DNA of 64,000 nucleotides from SH-MAG3 sp035461245. Lineage in GTDB: Bacteria > Gemmatimonadota > Gemmatimonadetes > Longimicrobiales > RSA9. The notes under the pieces are model-generated. The model worked only from the letters and a program-made list of their open reading frames with translations, ran no database searches and was not told the origin of the DNA. The DNA is taken from assembly GCA_035461245.1 (NCBI GenBank), contig DATHVP010000082.1, forward strand, positions 16,970-80,969, written 5' to 3'. The position numbers were made by a program, and so were the translations under genes. How positions within the stretch are numbered: position 1 is the stretch's first letter; each line of letters opens with the position of its first letter. Of this stretch, positions 42,421-52,233 are shown piece by piece.

Positions 42421-43668
42421 ATGAGCTTCGTACAGAGGATCCGGTCGTATTTCGGCGACCCGATTCTCGTTGCCAGCGTGCTGGCAATGAGCATCTTCGG
42501 CGCAGCCATGATCTATTCTGCCGGTCACCTGGAGGTGCCGGACCCGGCGGCGGAGAACGCCTGGCGCAACCAGATCATGTGGATCGGCATCTCGCTGTTC
42601 ATCCTCTTCATCGTCATGCACATCCCGGTGCGGTTCCTGGAATGGGTGGCCCTGCCGTCCTACATCCTCGGACTCGTCGTGCTGGCCGTGACGCTGGTCA
42701 TCGGTGAAGGCGCCGGCACGGCAGCGAGCATGAAGGGTTGGATCCGCTTCGGCGGCTTTGCCGTGCAGCCGGCGCAGTTCGCCAATGTCGCCACCGTGCT
42801 GATGCTGGCGCGGCTCATGGGCAACTGGCGGGAGCCGCCCCGCACCATCTGGGACCTGTGGAAGCCCATCGCCGTCACTGCCGTGCCCATGCTCATGGTC
42901 CTGGCGCAGCCGGACCTCGGCACCGCCATGGTGTTCGGCGGCGTCCTGCTGGCTACCATGTTCTGGGCCGGTACGCCCCTGGGCATCATGTTCATGCTGC
43001 TCTGCCCGGTGCTGGGCCTGGCGTTCGCCTACGTGGGTGCCTGGATCTACAGCATCTACATGATCCTGCTCTGCGCGTTCCTCTGGCTGTATCGCGCCCG
43101 GACCTCCGAGTGGGTGGCAATTCTTGCCGTCAACCTGGTCATGGGCACCATCGCCTGGCCGCTGTGGAACAAGCTCGAGCCCTACCAGCAGGCGCGCATC
43201 ATCGCGTTCGCCGACCCGTCCTTCGACCCCCGCGGCGCCGGATACCAGGTGCTGCAGTCCAAGGTCGCCATCGGCAGTGGTGGCATCTGGGGACAGGGCT
43301 TCCTGGAGGGGCCGCAGAAGCGCCTCAAGTTCCTGCCGGAGCAGCACACCGACTTCATCTACGCCGTCATCGGCGAGGAGATGGGACTCATCGGCGCTGG
43401 CGCCGTACTGCTGGTGTACTTCATCATACTCTGGCGCCTGGTGCGCATTGCGGAGCGATTGGCCGACCCCTTCGCGGGCGTGGTCGTATTCGGCATCGTC
43501 GGCGCCTGGTTTACGCACATTGTAGTCAATGTAGGCATGACACTGGGCGTCATGCCGGTGACGGGTATTCCGCTGCCGTTCCTGAGTTACGGCGGCTCGT
43601 TCCTGCTGGCCAGCTTCATAGCGCTGGGCGTGGCGCAACGCGTGGCGCTGGAGCAGGGGAGAATCTGA
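42421..43668 (+). CDS. rodA: Rod-shape glycosyltransferase RodA (SEDS family)
   Basis: 415 residues, about ten membrane helices. SEDS peptidoglycan polymerase, normally working with a class B PBP. Signature stretches: WIRFGGFAVQPAQFANVATVL, AQPDLGTAMVFGG, AYQVLQSKVAIGSGGIWGQG-type sequence GAGYQVLQSKVAIGSGG, LPEQHTDFIYAVIGEEMG, and PLPFLSYGGSFLLASF. The PBP2 gene usually found between mreD and rodA is absent; the gap is 16 nt. Confidence 0.95.
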   Translation: MSFVQRIRSYFGDPILVASVLAMSIFGAAMIYSAGHLEVPDPAAENAWRNQIMWIGISLFILFIVMHIPVRFLEWVALPSYILGLVVLAVTLVIGEGAGTAASMKGWIRFGGFAVQPAQFANVATVLMLARLMGNWREPPRTIWDLWKPIAVTAVPMLMVLAQPDLGTAMVFGGVLLATMFWAGTPLGIMFMLLCPVLGLAFAYVGAWIYSIYMILLCAFLWLYRARTSEWVAILAVNLVMGTIAWPLWNKLEPYQQARIIAFADPSFDPRGAGYQVLQSKVAIGSGGIWGQGFLEGPQKRLKFLPEQHTDFIYAVIGEEMGLIGAGAVLLVYFIILWRLVRIAERLADPFAGVVVFGIVGAWFTHIVVNVGMTLGVMPVTGIPLPFLSYGGSFLLASFIALGVAQRVALEQGRI

Positions 43669-43669
43669 T

Positions 43670-44545
43670 ATGTCGTGGTTCCGCAAGCCGAAGCAGAAGC
43701 TGAGTTCCGCCGAACGGCGGGACATGCCGGCGGACGTGTTCGAGAAGTGTCCGGAGTGCAGCGAGATCCTGTACCGCGCCCGACTGGAGCAGAACAGCTA
43801 CGTCTGCCCGGCGTGTGGCTACCACAACCGGATCGGCGCGGAGGACTATATCGAGTTGCTGCTGGACGAGGGTAATTACGAGGAACAGTTCGGCCACCTG
43901 CGGAGCGCGGACCCGCTGAAGTTTGTGGACCTTAAGCCCTACCCGCAGCGTCTGGAGGCGGCGGAGCGCAAGAGTGGCGGGGGCGACGCGGTGCGGACGG
44001 TGACCGGCGGCCTGGACGGCATACCGGTCTGCCTGGCGGTGATGGACTTTGCGTTTATTGGCGGCAGCATGGGCTCGGTGGTGGGCGAGAAGATCGCGCG
44101 CCTGGGCAAGCTGGCGCTGGAGCGACGTCAGCCGCTGATCATCATCAGCGCGTCGGGCGGCGCGCGCATGATGGAGGGCATACTGTCGCTGATGCAGATG
44201 GCGAAGACGTCGGCGGTGCTGGCGCAGCTGCACGAGGCGGGCGTCCCGTATGTCTCGATACTGACGGATCCCACCACGGGCGGCGTCACGGCATCGTACG
44301 CCATGCTGGGCGATATCCAGCTGGCGGAGCCGAACGCGCTCATCGGCTTCGCCGGCCCCCGCGTCATCGAGCAGACCATCAAGCAGGAGTTGCCGGTGGG
44401 CTTCCAGCGGTCGGAGTTCCTGCTGGAACACGGCATGGTGGACGTGATCGTGGATCGGCGGCACATGAAGGAGACGCTGGCCCGTCTGCTGCGGCACATG
44501 CTGCAATTGCCGGCGCCCGTCCCGGCGGAGGGCGCCGCGGAGTAA
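43670..44545 (+). CDS. accD: Acetyl-CoA carboxylase carboxyltransferase subunit beta
   Basis: 291 residues; starts 2 nt after rodA. N-terminal four-cysteine zinc ribbon (CPECSEI and CPACGYH), then the crotonase-fold carboxyltransferase core with VMDFAFIGGSMGSVVGEKI, IISASGGARMMEG, and ALIGFAGPRVIEQT. Together with AccA transfers carboxyl from biotin to acetyl-CoA for fatty-acid synthesis. AccD next to folC is a common bacterial arrangement. Confidence 0.96.
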   Translation: MSWFRKPKQKLSSAERRDMPADVFEKCPECSEILYRARLEQNSYVCPACGYHNRIGAEDYIELLLDEGNYEEQFGHLRSADPLKFVDLKPYPQRLEAAERKSGGGDAVRTVTGGLDGIPVCLAVMDFAFIGGSMGSVVGEKIARLGKLALERRQPLIIISASGGARMMEGILSLMQMAKTSAVLAQLHEAGVPYVSILTDPTTGGVTASYAMLGDIQLAEPNALIGFAGPRVIEQTIKQELPVGFQRSEFLLEHGMVDVIVDRRHMKETLARLLRHMLQLPAPVPAEGAAE

Positions 44546-44565
44546 CGTCCGCGACGTCGCCTGGC

Positions 44566-45909
44566 GTGCCTGACCTCACATACCGGCAGCTCACCGACGA
44601 GTTGTTCCCGCGCCTGACCGGCGGCATCCGGTGGGGCCTCGACCGTACGCGCCGGCTGCTGGCCGGCGCGGGCGACCCGCACCGGTCATTCCGGGTGGTG
44701 CACGTAGGTGGCACCAACGGCAAGGGGTCCGTCGCCGCGCACGTGGACGCCGTCCTGCGCAGCGCTGGTCATCGCACGGCGCTGTACTCGTCGCCCCACC
44801 TGTGCACCTTTCGTGAACGCATCCGAGTTGACGGCCGCGCCATCGGCGAGGACGCCTTGCTCGCCGCAGCGGAGCGTCTCTGGCCGGCCATCCGCCGGGA
44901 GTCGCCCTCGTTCTTCGAGGCAACCACGTGCATCGCGTTCCTGGCCATGGCCGAGGCCGGCGTCGAATACGGCGTCGTCGAGGTTGGCCTGGGCGGTCGG
45001 CTGGATTCGACGAACGTGGTGGACCCCGAGGTCGTCGTGCTGACGAACGTCTCGCTGGACCACGTGCAGCTCCTCGGCAGCACGCTGGAGGACGTCGCCC
45101 GGGAGAAGGCCGGCATCATCAAGCCCGGTGCACCTGTCATAACGGGCGAGGCGCACACGGCGGCGGCCGGCATCTTCGCTGCGGCCGCGGCCGCGGCAGG
45201 TGCATCGTTGCGTCCCGTTCGTGACAGCGTCGAGGGGATCATTACGTCCCGTGGCGGGACGGACTTCGTGGTGCGACGCACGCCCTGGGGCGAGCTGCCG
45301 CTGCACACGCCACTGCCCGGCGCTCACCAGGCCGTGAACGCGGCGCTGGCCGTGCACGCCGTGGGCGCCCTGGGCCGGGACGTGGCAACGGCCGACGCAG
45401 TGCGGACGGGCATCGCTGCCACCACGTGGCCGGGGCGGCTCCAGGTGGTGGACATAGCCGGCGTCACGTGGGTCTTCGACGTCGCCCACAACGTAGCCGG
45501 CGTGGAAGCGCTGGCGGCGGCGCTGCCGGCGCTGGGACTGGCGGAACGGCTGACGGTCGTCCTCGGCGTGCTTGGTGACAAGGACTGGGCTGCCATGACT
45601 GGTCCGGTGTGCGCCCTGGCCGGCGAGGTCCTGCTGACCGTACCCCCGACGGCTCCGCCTGAGCGCAGGTGGGATCCGGCGGCGGTACTGGCGCAGGTGG
45701 CGTGTCCCGGGGCCCGTGTCGCCACTGACTTCGTGGCGGCGCTCGAGGCGGCGCACGCCCGGGCGCAGGCAGTGGGTGGGGCAGTGCTGGTCACGGGCTC
45801 GTTCCATACCGTTGGTGATGCCCTCGTCGCCCTGGGGCTCGCGCCTGACGGCGCCGATTTCGACGTGCCACCGCCCGCCTTCTTGCCCGCTTCACGCCGG
45901 GGCCGGTAA
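44566..45909 (+). CDS. folC: Folylpolyglutamate synthase / dihydrofolate synthase
   Basis: 447 residues from GTG. Mur-ligase-type ATPase: P-loop VGGTNGKGSVAAHVD, folate-binding SSPHLCTFRERIRVDG, EVGLGGRLDSTNVV, SLDHVQLLGSTLEDVAREKAG in adjacent pieces, and FDVAHNVAGVEAL. Adds glutamate to dihydropteroate and folates. No good ribosome-binding site precedes the GTG, but homology begins immediately (TYRQLTDELFPRL). Ten nt before hisS. Confidence 0.93.
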   Translation: MPDLTYRQLTDELFPRLTGGIRWGLDRTRRLLAGAGDPHRSFRVVHVGGTNGKGSVAAHVDAVLRSAGHRTALYSSPHLCTFRERIRVDGRAIGEDALLAAAERLWPAIRRESPSFFEATTCIAFLAMAEAGVEYGVVEVGLGGRLDSTNVVDPEVVVLTNVSLDHVQLLGSTLEDVAREKAGIIKPGAPVITGEAHTAAAGIFAAAAAAAGASLRPVRDSVEGIITSRGGTDFVVRRTPWGELPLHTPLPGAHQAVNAALAVHAVGALGRDVATADAVRTGIAATTWPGRLQVVDIAGVTWVFDVAHNVAGVEALAAALPALGLAERLTVVLGVLGDKDWAAMTGPVCALAGEVLLTVPPTAPPERRWDPAAVLAQVACPGARVATDFVAALEAAHARAQAVGGAVLVTGSFHTVGDALVALGLAPDGADFDVPPPAFLPASRRGR

Positions 45910-45918
45910 CTTCGCGCG

Positions 45919-47217
45919 ATGAATCACGCAACACTGCCGGGATTTCGCGATTTCTACCCGCCCGAATTCGCCATCCGCGCCCACATCATGGAGGCGTGGC
46001 GTCATGTGGCCCGGCGCTACGGCTTCGAGGAATACGACGGCCCGCCGCTGGAAGCGCTGGATCTCTATGTCGAGAAGAGCGGTGAGGAAATCGTGCGCCA
46101 GCTCTACAACTTCACGGACAAGGGCGGCCGGGAGGTAGCCCTGCGGCCGGAGATGACGCCGACGCTGGCGCGGATGGTGGGCGCGCGGGCGGGCGGGCTG
46201 CGCAAGCCTGTACGCTGGTTCTCCATGCCGCAGCTGTTCCGCTACGAACGCACGCAGCGTGGCCGGCTGCGTGAGCATTTCCAGTGGAACGTGGACATCC
46301 TTGGCGAGGACAGCGAGGCCGCGGATGCGGAGGTGCTGGCGGTCGCGCTGGACGCGCTGCGCTCACTTGGTCTGTCTGAGGAGCACATCGTTGCACGTTT
46401 CAACGACCGCCGTCTGCTGGAGGCGCTGCTGACGCTGCACGGCGTGCCGGCGAACCGCCTCATGGCGACGTATGCCGTGGTGGACAAGCTTGGTCGCGAG
46501 AGCGAGGAGCGGATCCGCCAGCGGCTGCACGACGAGGCGGGACTGGACACCGACGTCATCGGTCAGCTTCTGCAGCTGTTCACCGCTGACGGACTCGGTG
46601 AGTTGCGCAACCGGTACGGCCAGCACGAGGCGGTTGCCCGGGAACTGGACCGGCTGGAGGCGTACGAAGCGCGCCTGGCCGATATGGGACTCGGCGGCTT
46701 CACGCGCTACGACCCGGCCATAGTCAGGGGGCTGGCCTACTACACGGGCACGGTCTTCGAGATCTTCGACCGGCAGGGCGAGCTGCGGGCGATCTGCGGC
46801 GGCGGCCGCTACGACCGCCTGCTGGGCGCAGTAAGCGGGGCGGACCTGCCCGCCGTTGGCTTCGGCATGGGTGACGTCGTCCTCACCGAGCTGCTGCGCG
46901 ACCGTGGCCTGCTGCCGGATACGACGCCGGCGGTAGACGTGTTCGTCATTGCCATGGACGACGCGCAGCGTCCGCTGCTGCTGAAGGTGGCGCAGGCACT
47001 GCGAGCCACAGGTCGCTCCGTGCTGTATCCGTTGAAGCCGGCGGGCGTGGGCAGGCAGCTCAAGGAGGCGAGCGCACGAGGTGCACGCCACGCCATCATC
47101 CTCGGCCCCGACGAGGTTGCCCGCGGCGCGGTGATGGTGCGGTCAATGACGGATGGCGAGCAGGCGGAGGTGTCACTGGAGCGCCTCATTGCTGCGCCGG
47201 GTGAGGTGCTGGCCTGA
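45919..47217 (+). CDS. hisS: Histidyl-tRNA synthetase
   Basis: 432 residues, class IIa. Motif 1 region GFRDFYPPEFAIRAHIMEAW, ATP/His-binding REVALRPEMTPTLARM, motif 2 QLFRYERTQRGRLREHFQWN (in two pieces), the HisA signatures IVRGLAYYTGTVFEIF and CGGGRYD, and a C-terminal anticodon-binding domain. The stop overlaps the next start (TGATG). Confidence 0.96.
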   Translation: MNHATLPGFRDFYPPEFAIRAHIMEAWRHVARRYGFEEYDGPPLEALDLYVEKSGEEIVRQLYNFTDKGGREVALRPEMTPTLARMVGARAGGLRKPVRWFSMPQLFRYERTQRGRLREHFQWNVDILGEDSEAADAEVLAVALDALRSLGLSEEHIVARFNDRRLLEALLTLHGVPANRLMATYAVVDKLGRESEERIRQRLHDEAGLDTDVIGQLLQLFTADGLGELRNRYGQHEAVARELDRLEAYEARLADMGLGGFTRYDPAIVRGLAYYTGTVFEIFDRQGELRAICGGGRYDRLLGAVSGADLPAVGFGMGDVVLTELLRDRGLLPDTTPAVDVFVIAMDDAQRPLLLKVAQALRATGRSVLYPLKPAGVGRQLKEASARGARHAIILGPDEVARGAVMVRSMTDGEQAEVSLERLIAAPGEVLA

Positions 47218-47456
47218 TGGCCGAGCGCAGGCATTCCGACGATGTCCGCTGGCAGGCCGCCGTGCGACGGGCCGGACTGTACTCGGCGCTGTTCGTGGGC
47301 GCGGCGGTCATCGTGGCGATCCTCGGCGCGGCGCTGGTGGCGTGGCTGCTCACGTTCACGGGGATGCCATTCCTGCGGACCTGGCTCATCGTGACCATGG
47401 TGATCGTGCTGCCCGGTCTGGCCGGCGCGGTCTGGCGACTGATGCGGGACCGCTGA
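47217..47456 (+). CDS. Small two-helix membrane protein, unknown
   Basis: 79 residues, overlapping the hisS stop by one base. A charged N-terminus (AERRHSDDVRWQAAVRR) is followed by two membrane helices (YSALFVGAAVIVAILGAALV and TWLIVTMVIVLPGLAGAVW). No motif recognised. Position between hisS and proS supports expression but says nothing about role. Confidence 0.65.
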   Translation: MAERRHSDDVRWQAAVRRAGLYSALFVGAAVIVAILGAALVAWLLTFTGMPFLRTWLIVTMVIVLPGLAGAVWRLMRDR

Positions 47457-47493
47457 GCCGTGCGCGCGGGCCCCAACCATAGAAGATGACTAC

Positions 47494-48993
47494 ATGGCGG
47501 ACGACAAGGGACTGACCAGCAGGGACGCGGACTTCTCCGCGTGGTACAACGAGGTGGTGCTCCGGGCGGAACTGGCGGATTATTCACCGGTCCGCGGCAG
47601 CATGGTCATCCGGCCGTACGGCTACGGCATATGGGAACTCATGCAGCGGTCGCTGGACGACATGTTCAAGGCGACCGGTCACCAGAACGCCTACTTCCCG
47701 CTGTTCATCCCGCAGAGCTTCATCGCCCGCGAGGCGGAGCACGTGGAGGGCTTCGCCAAGGAGATGGCCATCGTCACGCATACGCGGCTGAAGGCGGGGC
47801 CCAACGGGCTGGAGGCGGACCCGGACTCGAAGCTCGATGAGCCGCTCATCGTGCGGCCCACGTCCGAGACCATCATCTACGCCATGTTCGCGAAGTGGGT
47901 CCAGAGCTACCGGGACCTGCCGCTCCTCATCAACCAGTGGGCGAACGTGGTGCGCTGGGAAATGCGTACCCGGCTGTTCCTGCGCACACTGGAATTCCTC
48001 TGGCAGGAGGGCCACACGGCCCACGCCACGGAAGCGGAGGCCGAAGAAGAGGCGATGCGCATGCTGCACGTGTATCGCGATTTCATGGAGAACTGGATGG
48101 CCATGCCGCCGCTGCTGGGGCGGAAGTCCGAGTCCGAGAAGTTCCCCGGCGCGGTCCGTACGTATGCCACGGAAGCGCTCATGCAGGACAACCGCGCGCT
48201 GCAGGCGGGCACGTCCCACATGCTCGGCCAGAACTTCGCGAAGCAGTTCGACCTGAAATTCCAGACGGAGTCCGGCGGCGAGGACTGGGCGTACAACACG
48301 TCCTGGGGCGTCAGCACCCGCCTCATCGGCGGCCTGGTCATGACCCATGGCGACGACGCCGGCCTCATCATCCCACCGCGTCTGGCGCCCATCCAGGTGG
48401 TCATCGTGCCTATCTACCGCAAGGACGAGGAGCGCGCGCTGACGGTGAACAAGGCGGAAGAGGTGGCGGCTGCGCTGCGCGAGCGCGGCGTGCGTGTCCA
48501 CGTGGACGCACGCGACAACATGAAGCCCGGCCCGAAGTTCTATGAGTGGGAGCGCAAGGGCGTGCCGGTCCGGATCGAGGTGGGGCCGAAGGACATCGCG
48601 AACCAGTCGCTGATGGTCGTGCAGCGCGCGACCTGGGGCGACATGCAGCGGAAGGAGCCGCTACCGGAGCGGGCGGCGGTCGAGGGCATGGGCCGCAGGC
48701 TCGAGGCGATGCAGCAGGCCATGCTGGATGCCGCCCGGCAGCGGCGGGAAGAGAACTCGCACCGCGGCATCACCGACTACGAGGAGATGAAGCGGCGCAT
48801 CGAGGACCACGGCGGCTTCTTCTACGCCGGCTGGTGTGGCGGCACCGAGTGCGAGGACAAGGTCAAGGCGGACACGAAGGCGACGATCCGGGTGCTCCCG
48901 TTCGAGGAGTTCCGTTCGGCGGACGTGCCAGGCAAGTGCATCGCATGCGGCGGCGCGGCGCAGGCGGAGGCGGTGTGGGCGAAGGCGTACTGA
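47494..48993 (+). CDS. proS: Prolyl-tRNA synthetase, archaeal/eukaryotic-type
   Basis: 499 residues. The short ProS form without the editing insertion. Motif 2 region RWEMRTRLFLRTLEFLWQEGH, TSHMLGQNFAKQFDLKF, motif 3 region TSWGVSTRLIGGLVMTHGD. C-terminal zinc-like domain with CGGTECEDKVK and CIACGGAAQ, ending in the family's terminal Tyr (KAY). Its last 19 nt overlap the proposed lysA start. Confidence 0.96.
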   Translation: MADDKGLTSRDADFSAWYNEVVLRAELADYSPVRGSMVIRPYGYGIWELMQRSLDDMFKATGHQNAYFPLFIPQSFIAREAEHVEGFAKEMAIVTHTRLKAGPNGLEADPDSKLDEPLIVRPTSETIIYAMFAKWVQSYRDLPLLINQWANVVRWEMRTRLFLRTLEFLWQEGHTAHATEAEAEEEAMRMLHVYRDFMENWMAMPPLLGRKSESEKFPGAVRTYATEALMQDNRALQAGTSHMLGQNFAKQFDLKFQTESGGEDWAYNTSWGVSTRLIGGLVMTHGDDAGLIIPPRLAPIQVVIVPIYRKDEERALTVNKAEEVAAALRERGVRVHVDARDNMKPGPKFYEWERKGVPVRIEVGPKDIANQSLMVVQRATWGDMQRKEPLPERAAVEGMGRRLEAMQQAMLDAARQRREENSHRGITDYEEMKRRIEDHGGFFYAGWCGGTECEDKVKADTKATIRVLPFEEFRSADVPGKCIACGGAAQAEAVWAKAY

Positions 48994-50258
48994 TCCAGCC
49001 GTCGGATGTCTTCCACTTCGTGGATGACCGCCTGCACTGTGAGGGCGTGCCGGCGGAGCACCTCGTGGCCGAGTACGGCACGCCGCTCTACGTCTACAGT
49101 GAACACGCCATCGTCTCCCGCTACATGGCGTTCCGGGACGCCTTCGCGGCGGTTGATCCGCTCATCGCCTACTCAGTGAAGGCCAACGGCAACCTGTCCG
49201 TGCTGCGCCTGCTGGCGGATGCAGGTGCCGGCGCGGACATCGTGAGTGGCGGGGAACTGCACCGTGCCCGGCTGGCGGGGATACCGCCGGACCGCATCGT
49301 GTTCAGCGGCGTGGGCAAGACGATAACGGAGCTGGCGGCGGCGCTGGACGCGGGCATCCACGCGTTCAACGTGGAGAGCGAGGGCGAGCTGCGCACGCTG
49401 TCCGATCTGGCCGTCACCATGGGCACGAAGGCGCCGGTGGCGCTGCGGGTGAACCCTGACGTGGAGACGCGGACGCCGCACCACTATACGGCCACGGGCC
49501 ACAAGGCCACCAAGTTCGGGATCCCGTACGAGGACGCCGAGGCCATGTACCACCTGGCGGCATCGCTGCCGGGCGTTCGTGTACGCGGTGTTGACGTCCA
49601 TATCGGCAGCCAGATCGTGGACGTGGAGCCGTACTGCCAGGCAGTGAGCCGGGTGCTGCAGCTGGTGGAACGACTGAAGGCGGCGGGCATCGCCCTCGAG
49701 TTCATTGACGTGGGCGGCGGTTTCGGCGTGAGCTACGATGAGGGCGCAAGCCCTGAGCCGTCCGTCTTCGCCGACGGCCTGCTGCCCCTGCTGCAGCAGA
49801 GCGCGCTGCGCGTCGTCTTTGAGCCCGGCCGCTACATCGTCGGGCCGGCGGGTGTGCTGCTGACACGCGTGCTGTACGTGAAGCACATGAGCGGAAAGAC
49901 GTTCGTGATCACCGACGCCGGCATGAACGACCTGCTCAGGCCCAGCCACTACTCGAGCTACCATCGCGTCGAGCCCGCACAGCGGGACGTGACGCGGGAG
50001 CAGGTCGCGGTGGACGTGGTAGGCCCCATCTGCGAGAGCGGCGATTTCCTGGCGCTGGACCGGCCGTTGCCGCGTATCGAGCCGGGAGAGCTGCTGGCTA
50101 TCGGCACGGTGGGCGCATACGGCTTCGCCATGGCGTCCACATACAATGCCCGGCCCCGTCCTGCCGAGATCATGGTGGCCGGCGCGGAGCACCGCGTCGT
50201 CCGCCGGCGCGAGACCTATGACGACCTCGTCCAGGGCGAGGTCGAACTGATGGCGTGA
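48975..50258 (+). CDS. lysA: Diaminopimelate decarboxylase
   Basis: 427 residues from GTG 48975, within the end of proS; the next candidate, CTG 48990, would also keep the family N-terminus. PLP enzyme: Schiff-base Lys in AYSVKANGNLSVL, VDVHIGSQIVD, the phosphate-binding GGGFGVSYD, FEPGRYIVGPAG, and catalytic CESGDFLA. Makes L-lysine from meso-diaminopimelate. guaA starts 2 nt later. Confidence 0.94.
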   Translation: MGEGVLIQPSDVFHFVDDRLHCEGVPAEHLVAEYGTPLYVYSEHAIVSRYMAFRDAFAAVDPLIAYSVKANGNLSVLRLLADAGAGADIVSGGELHRARLAGIPPDRIVFSGVGKTITELAAALDAGIHAFNVESEGELRTLSDLAVTMGTKAPVALRVNPDVETRTPHHYTATGHKATKFGIPYEDAEAMYHLAASLPGVRVRGVDVHIGSQIVDVEPYCQAVSRVLQLVERLKAAGIALEFIDVGGGFGVSYDEGASPEPSVFADGLLPLLQQSALRVVFEPGRYIVGPAGVLLTRVLYVKHMSGKTFVITDAGMNDLLRPSHYSSYHRVEPAQRDVTREQVAVDVVGPICESGDFLALDRPLPRIEPGELLAIGTVGAYGFAMASTYNARPRPAEIMVAGAEHRVVRRRETYDDLVQGEVELMA

Positions 50259-50259
50259 C

Positions 50260-51801
50260 ATGGAAAACAAGATCCTGATCCTCGACTACGGTTCGCAGTT
50301 CACCCAGCTCATCGCCCGCCGGATTCGCGAGGAGCGCGTGTACTGCGAGATCCACCCGCCCACCGTCACCGTGGACTGGATCCGGGAGTGGGCGCCCCGC
50401 GGCATCATCCTGTCCGGTGGCCCGTCGTCCGTCTACGACGAGGGCGTGCCCGGCGCTGACCCCGCCATCTTCGACCTGGGCGTGCCCGTGCTGGGCATCT
50501 GCTACGGCATGCAGCTCATTGCCCACCTGAATGGCGGCAAGGTGGAACCCGGCCGACGCGAGTACGGCAGGGCGGAGATCCAGGTCACGGACGCAGGCGA
50601 CCTGTTCGAGGGTTTCGAGACCGGGGAGAGCGTTACGGTGTGGGCCAGCCATGGCGACCACGTCAATGCGCCGCCCGCCGGCTTCCGCGTCCTCGCCTCG
50701 ACGAAGGACCTGCCCGTCGCCGCGTTCCGCCACGAGGAGCGTCCCATCTTCGGCGTGCAGTTCCACCCGGAAGTGGCCCACACGCCCCGGGGCGACGAGA
50801 TCCTGTCGAACTTTGCGTTCCGGATCTGCGACTGTGAGCCGACGTGGACCGCGGGCTCATTCATTGACGACCACCTGGAACGGATCCGCGTGCAGGCGGG
50901 CGATGCCCATGTCATCTGCGGCCTGTCGGGCGGTGTGGACTCGTCCGTGGCGGCGGCGCTGGTGCACCGCGCCATCGGCGAACAGCTCACGTGCATCTTT
51001 GTTGACAACGGCGTGCTGCGGAAGGGCGAGCGGGAGAACGTGGAGCGGGCGTTCCGCCGGCACATGGGCGCGCACCTGGTGGTGGTGGACGCCAGGGAGC
51101 GGTTCCTGGACCGACTGCAGGGCGTGGCGGACCCCGAGGAGAAGCGTCGCCGCATCGGCGAGACGTTCATCCGCGTATTCGAAAAGGCCGCCGAGGACGC
51201 TGGCGCCGACGCGAAGTTCCTGGTGCAGGGCACGCTGTACCCCGACGTCATCGAGTCGCTGTCGGTGAAGGGACCGTCCGCCGTCATCAAGACCCACCAC
51301 AACGTGGGCGGCCTGCCCAAGGACCTGAAGTTCGGCCTCATTGAGCCGCTCCGTGAGCTGTTCAAGGATGAGGTCCGGCAGGTGGGCAGGGAACTGGGCC
51401 TGCCCGAGGAACTTGTGGGCCGGCACCCGTTCCCGGGCCCTGGCCTGGCGATTCGAGTGCTGGGCGAAGTGACGGAGGAGCGCCTCAGTGTGCTGCGCGA
51501 GGCCGACGCCATATACCTGGAGGAGATCCGGGCGGCAGACCTCTACGACGACATCTGGCAGGCCTTTGCCGTGCTGCTGCCCGTACGTAGCGTTGGCGTC
51601 ATGGGTGACTCGCGGACCTACGACAACGTCGTCGCCCTTCGTGCCGTCACCAGCCGCGACGGCATGACGGCGGACTGGTATCCATTCCCGCCGGATGTGC
51701 TGGCCAGGATCTCATCCCGGATCATCAATGAGGTTGCCGGCGTCAACCGCGTGGTGTACGACATCAGTTCCAAGCCGCCGGCGACGATTGAATGGGAATA
51801 G
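50260..51801 (+). CDS. guaA: GMP synthase (glutamine-hydrolysing)
   Basis: 513 residues. N-terminal class I glutaminase: GGPSSVYDEG, nucleophile Cys in LGICYGMQLI, and FHPEVAHTPRG. Then the ATP pyrophosphatase domain (GLSGGVDSSVAAALVHRA) and the C-terminal dimerisation domain with RHPFPGPGLAIRVLGEVT. Converts XMP to GMP. No purine riboswitch can fit in the 1-nt gap after lysA. Confidence 0.98.
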   Translation: MENKILILDYGSQFTQLIARRIREERVYCEIHPPTVTVDWIREWAPRGIILSGGPSSVYDEGVPGADPAIFDLGVPVLGICYGMQLIAHLNGGKVEPGRREYGRAEIQVTDAGDLFEGFETGESVTVWASHGDHVNAPPAGFRVLASTKDLPVAAFRHEERPIFGVQFHPEVAHTPRGDEILSNFAFRICDCEPTWTAGSFIDDHLERIRVQAGDAHVICGLSGGVDSSVAAALVHRAIGEQLTCIFVDNGVLRKGERENVERAFRRHMGAHLVVVDARERFLDRLQGVADPEEKRRRIGETFIRVFEKAAEDAGADAKFLVQGTLYPDVIESLSVKGPSAVIKTHHNVGGLPKDLKFGLIEPLRELFKDEVRQVGRELGLPEELVGRHPFPGPGLAIRVLGEVTEERLSVLREADAIYLEEIRAADLYDDIWQAFAVLLPVRSVGVMGDSRTYDNVVALRAVTSRDGMTADWYPFPPDVLARISSRIINEVAGVNRVVYDISSKPPATIEWE

Positions 51802-51910
51802 CGCTACGCGGGTCGGGTATCGGCGGGGCGGGTGACAGGGAGTTCGGCATCGGCGTGCGGGGCGGCCTGCGGGCAGCAGGAACCCCGGTGAAGGCTCCTC
51901 GCCAGCCGCG

Positions 51911-52126
51911 TCAGTCCTGCTCGCTGCTCAGGTGCGCCGCACCTTCTGCAGCGAGGCGGCGCAGGTAGATGCCTGCGTAATTCTCGTCGATGGCGGCGAG
52001 GCGGTGCTCCGGCGTGGCCTCGTGTTCGCTATCGCAGCGGTCACAACGGATCCTGCGTTCGTCGCTGCCGCCGACGAGCCGCCAGTTACCGATGCACTCG
52101 TCATGGGTGTGTGCCAGTTCCAGCAT
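51911..52126 (-). CDS. Small Cys/His protein, unknown
   Basis: 71 residues from ATG 52126, with GGAG 8 nt upstream supporting this start. Pattern HTHDECIGNW followed by RIRCDRCDSEHEATPEHR looks like a small zinc knuckle (CxxC plus upstream His/Cys). The rest is helical and charged. No domain recognised. Convergent with guaA. Confidence 0.6.
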   Translation of the reverse strand: MLELAHTHDECIGNWRLVGGSDERRIRCDRCDSEHEATPEHRLAAIDENYAGIYLRRLAAEGAAHLSSEQD

Positions 52127-52233
52127 CTTGCCACTCCGGTTCCCGGCTGCCCCCCGCAGTCGGTTACCCCTCGCGTGGTGCAATCTCCACGCCAATGCGT
52201 CAACCGTTGTGTGTCAACGCTCGTGGGACATTC

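Noticed and set aside
50240..50262. Purine riboswitch for guaA, and similarly FMN riboswitch for ribF or T-box for serS, hisS and proS
   Set aside because: Intergenic spaces are 0-40 nt or the genes overlap, so no such leader can fit.
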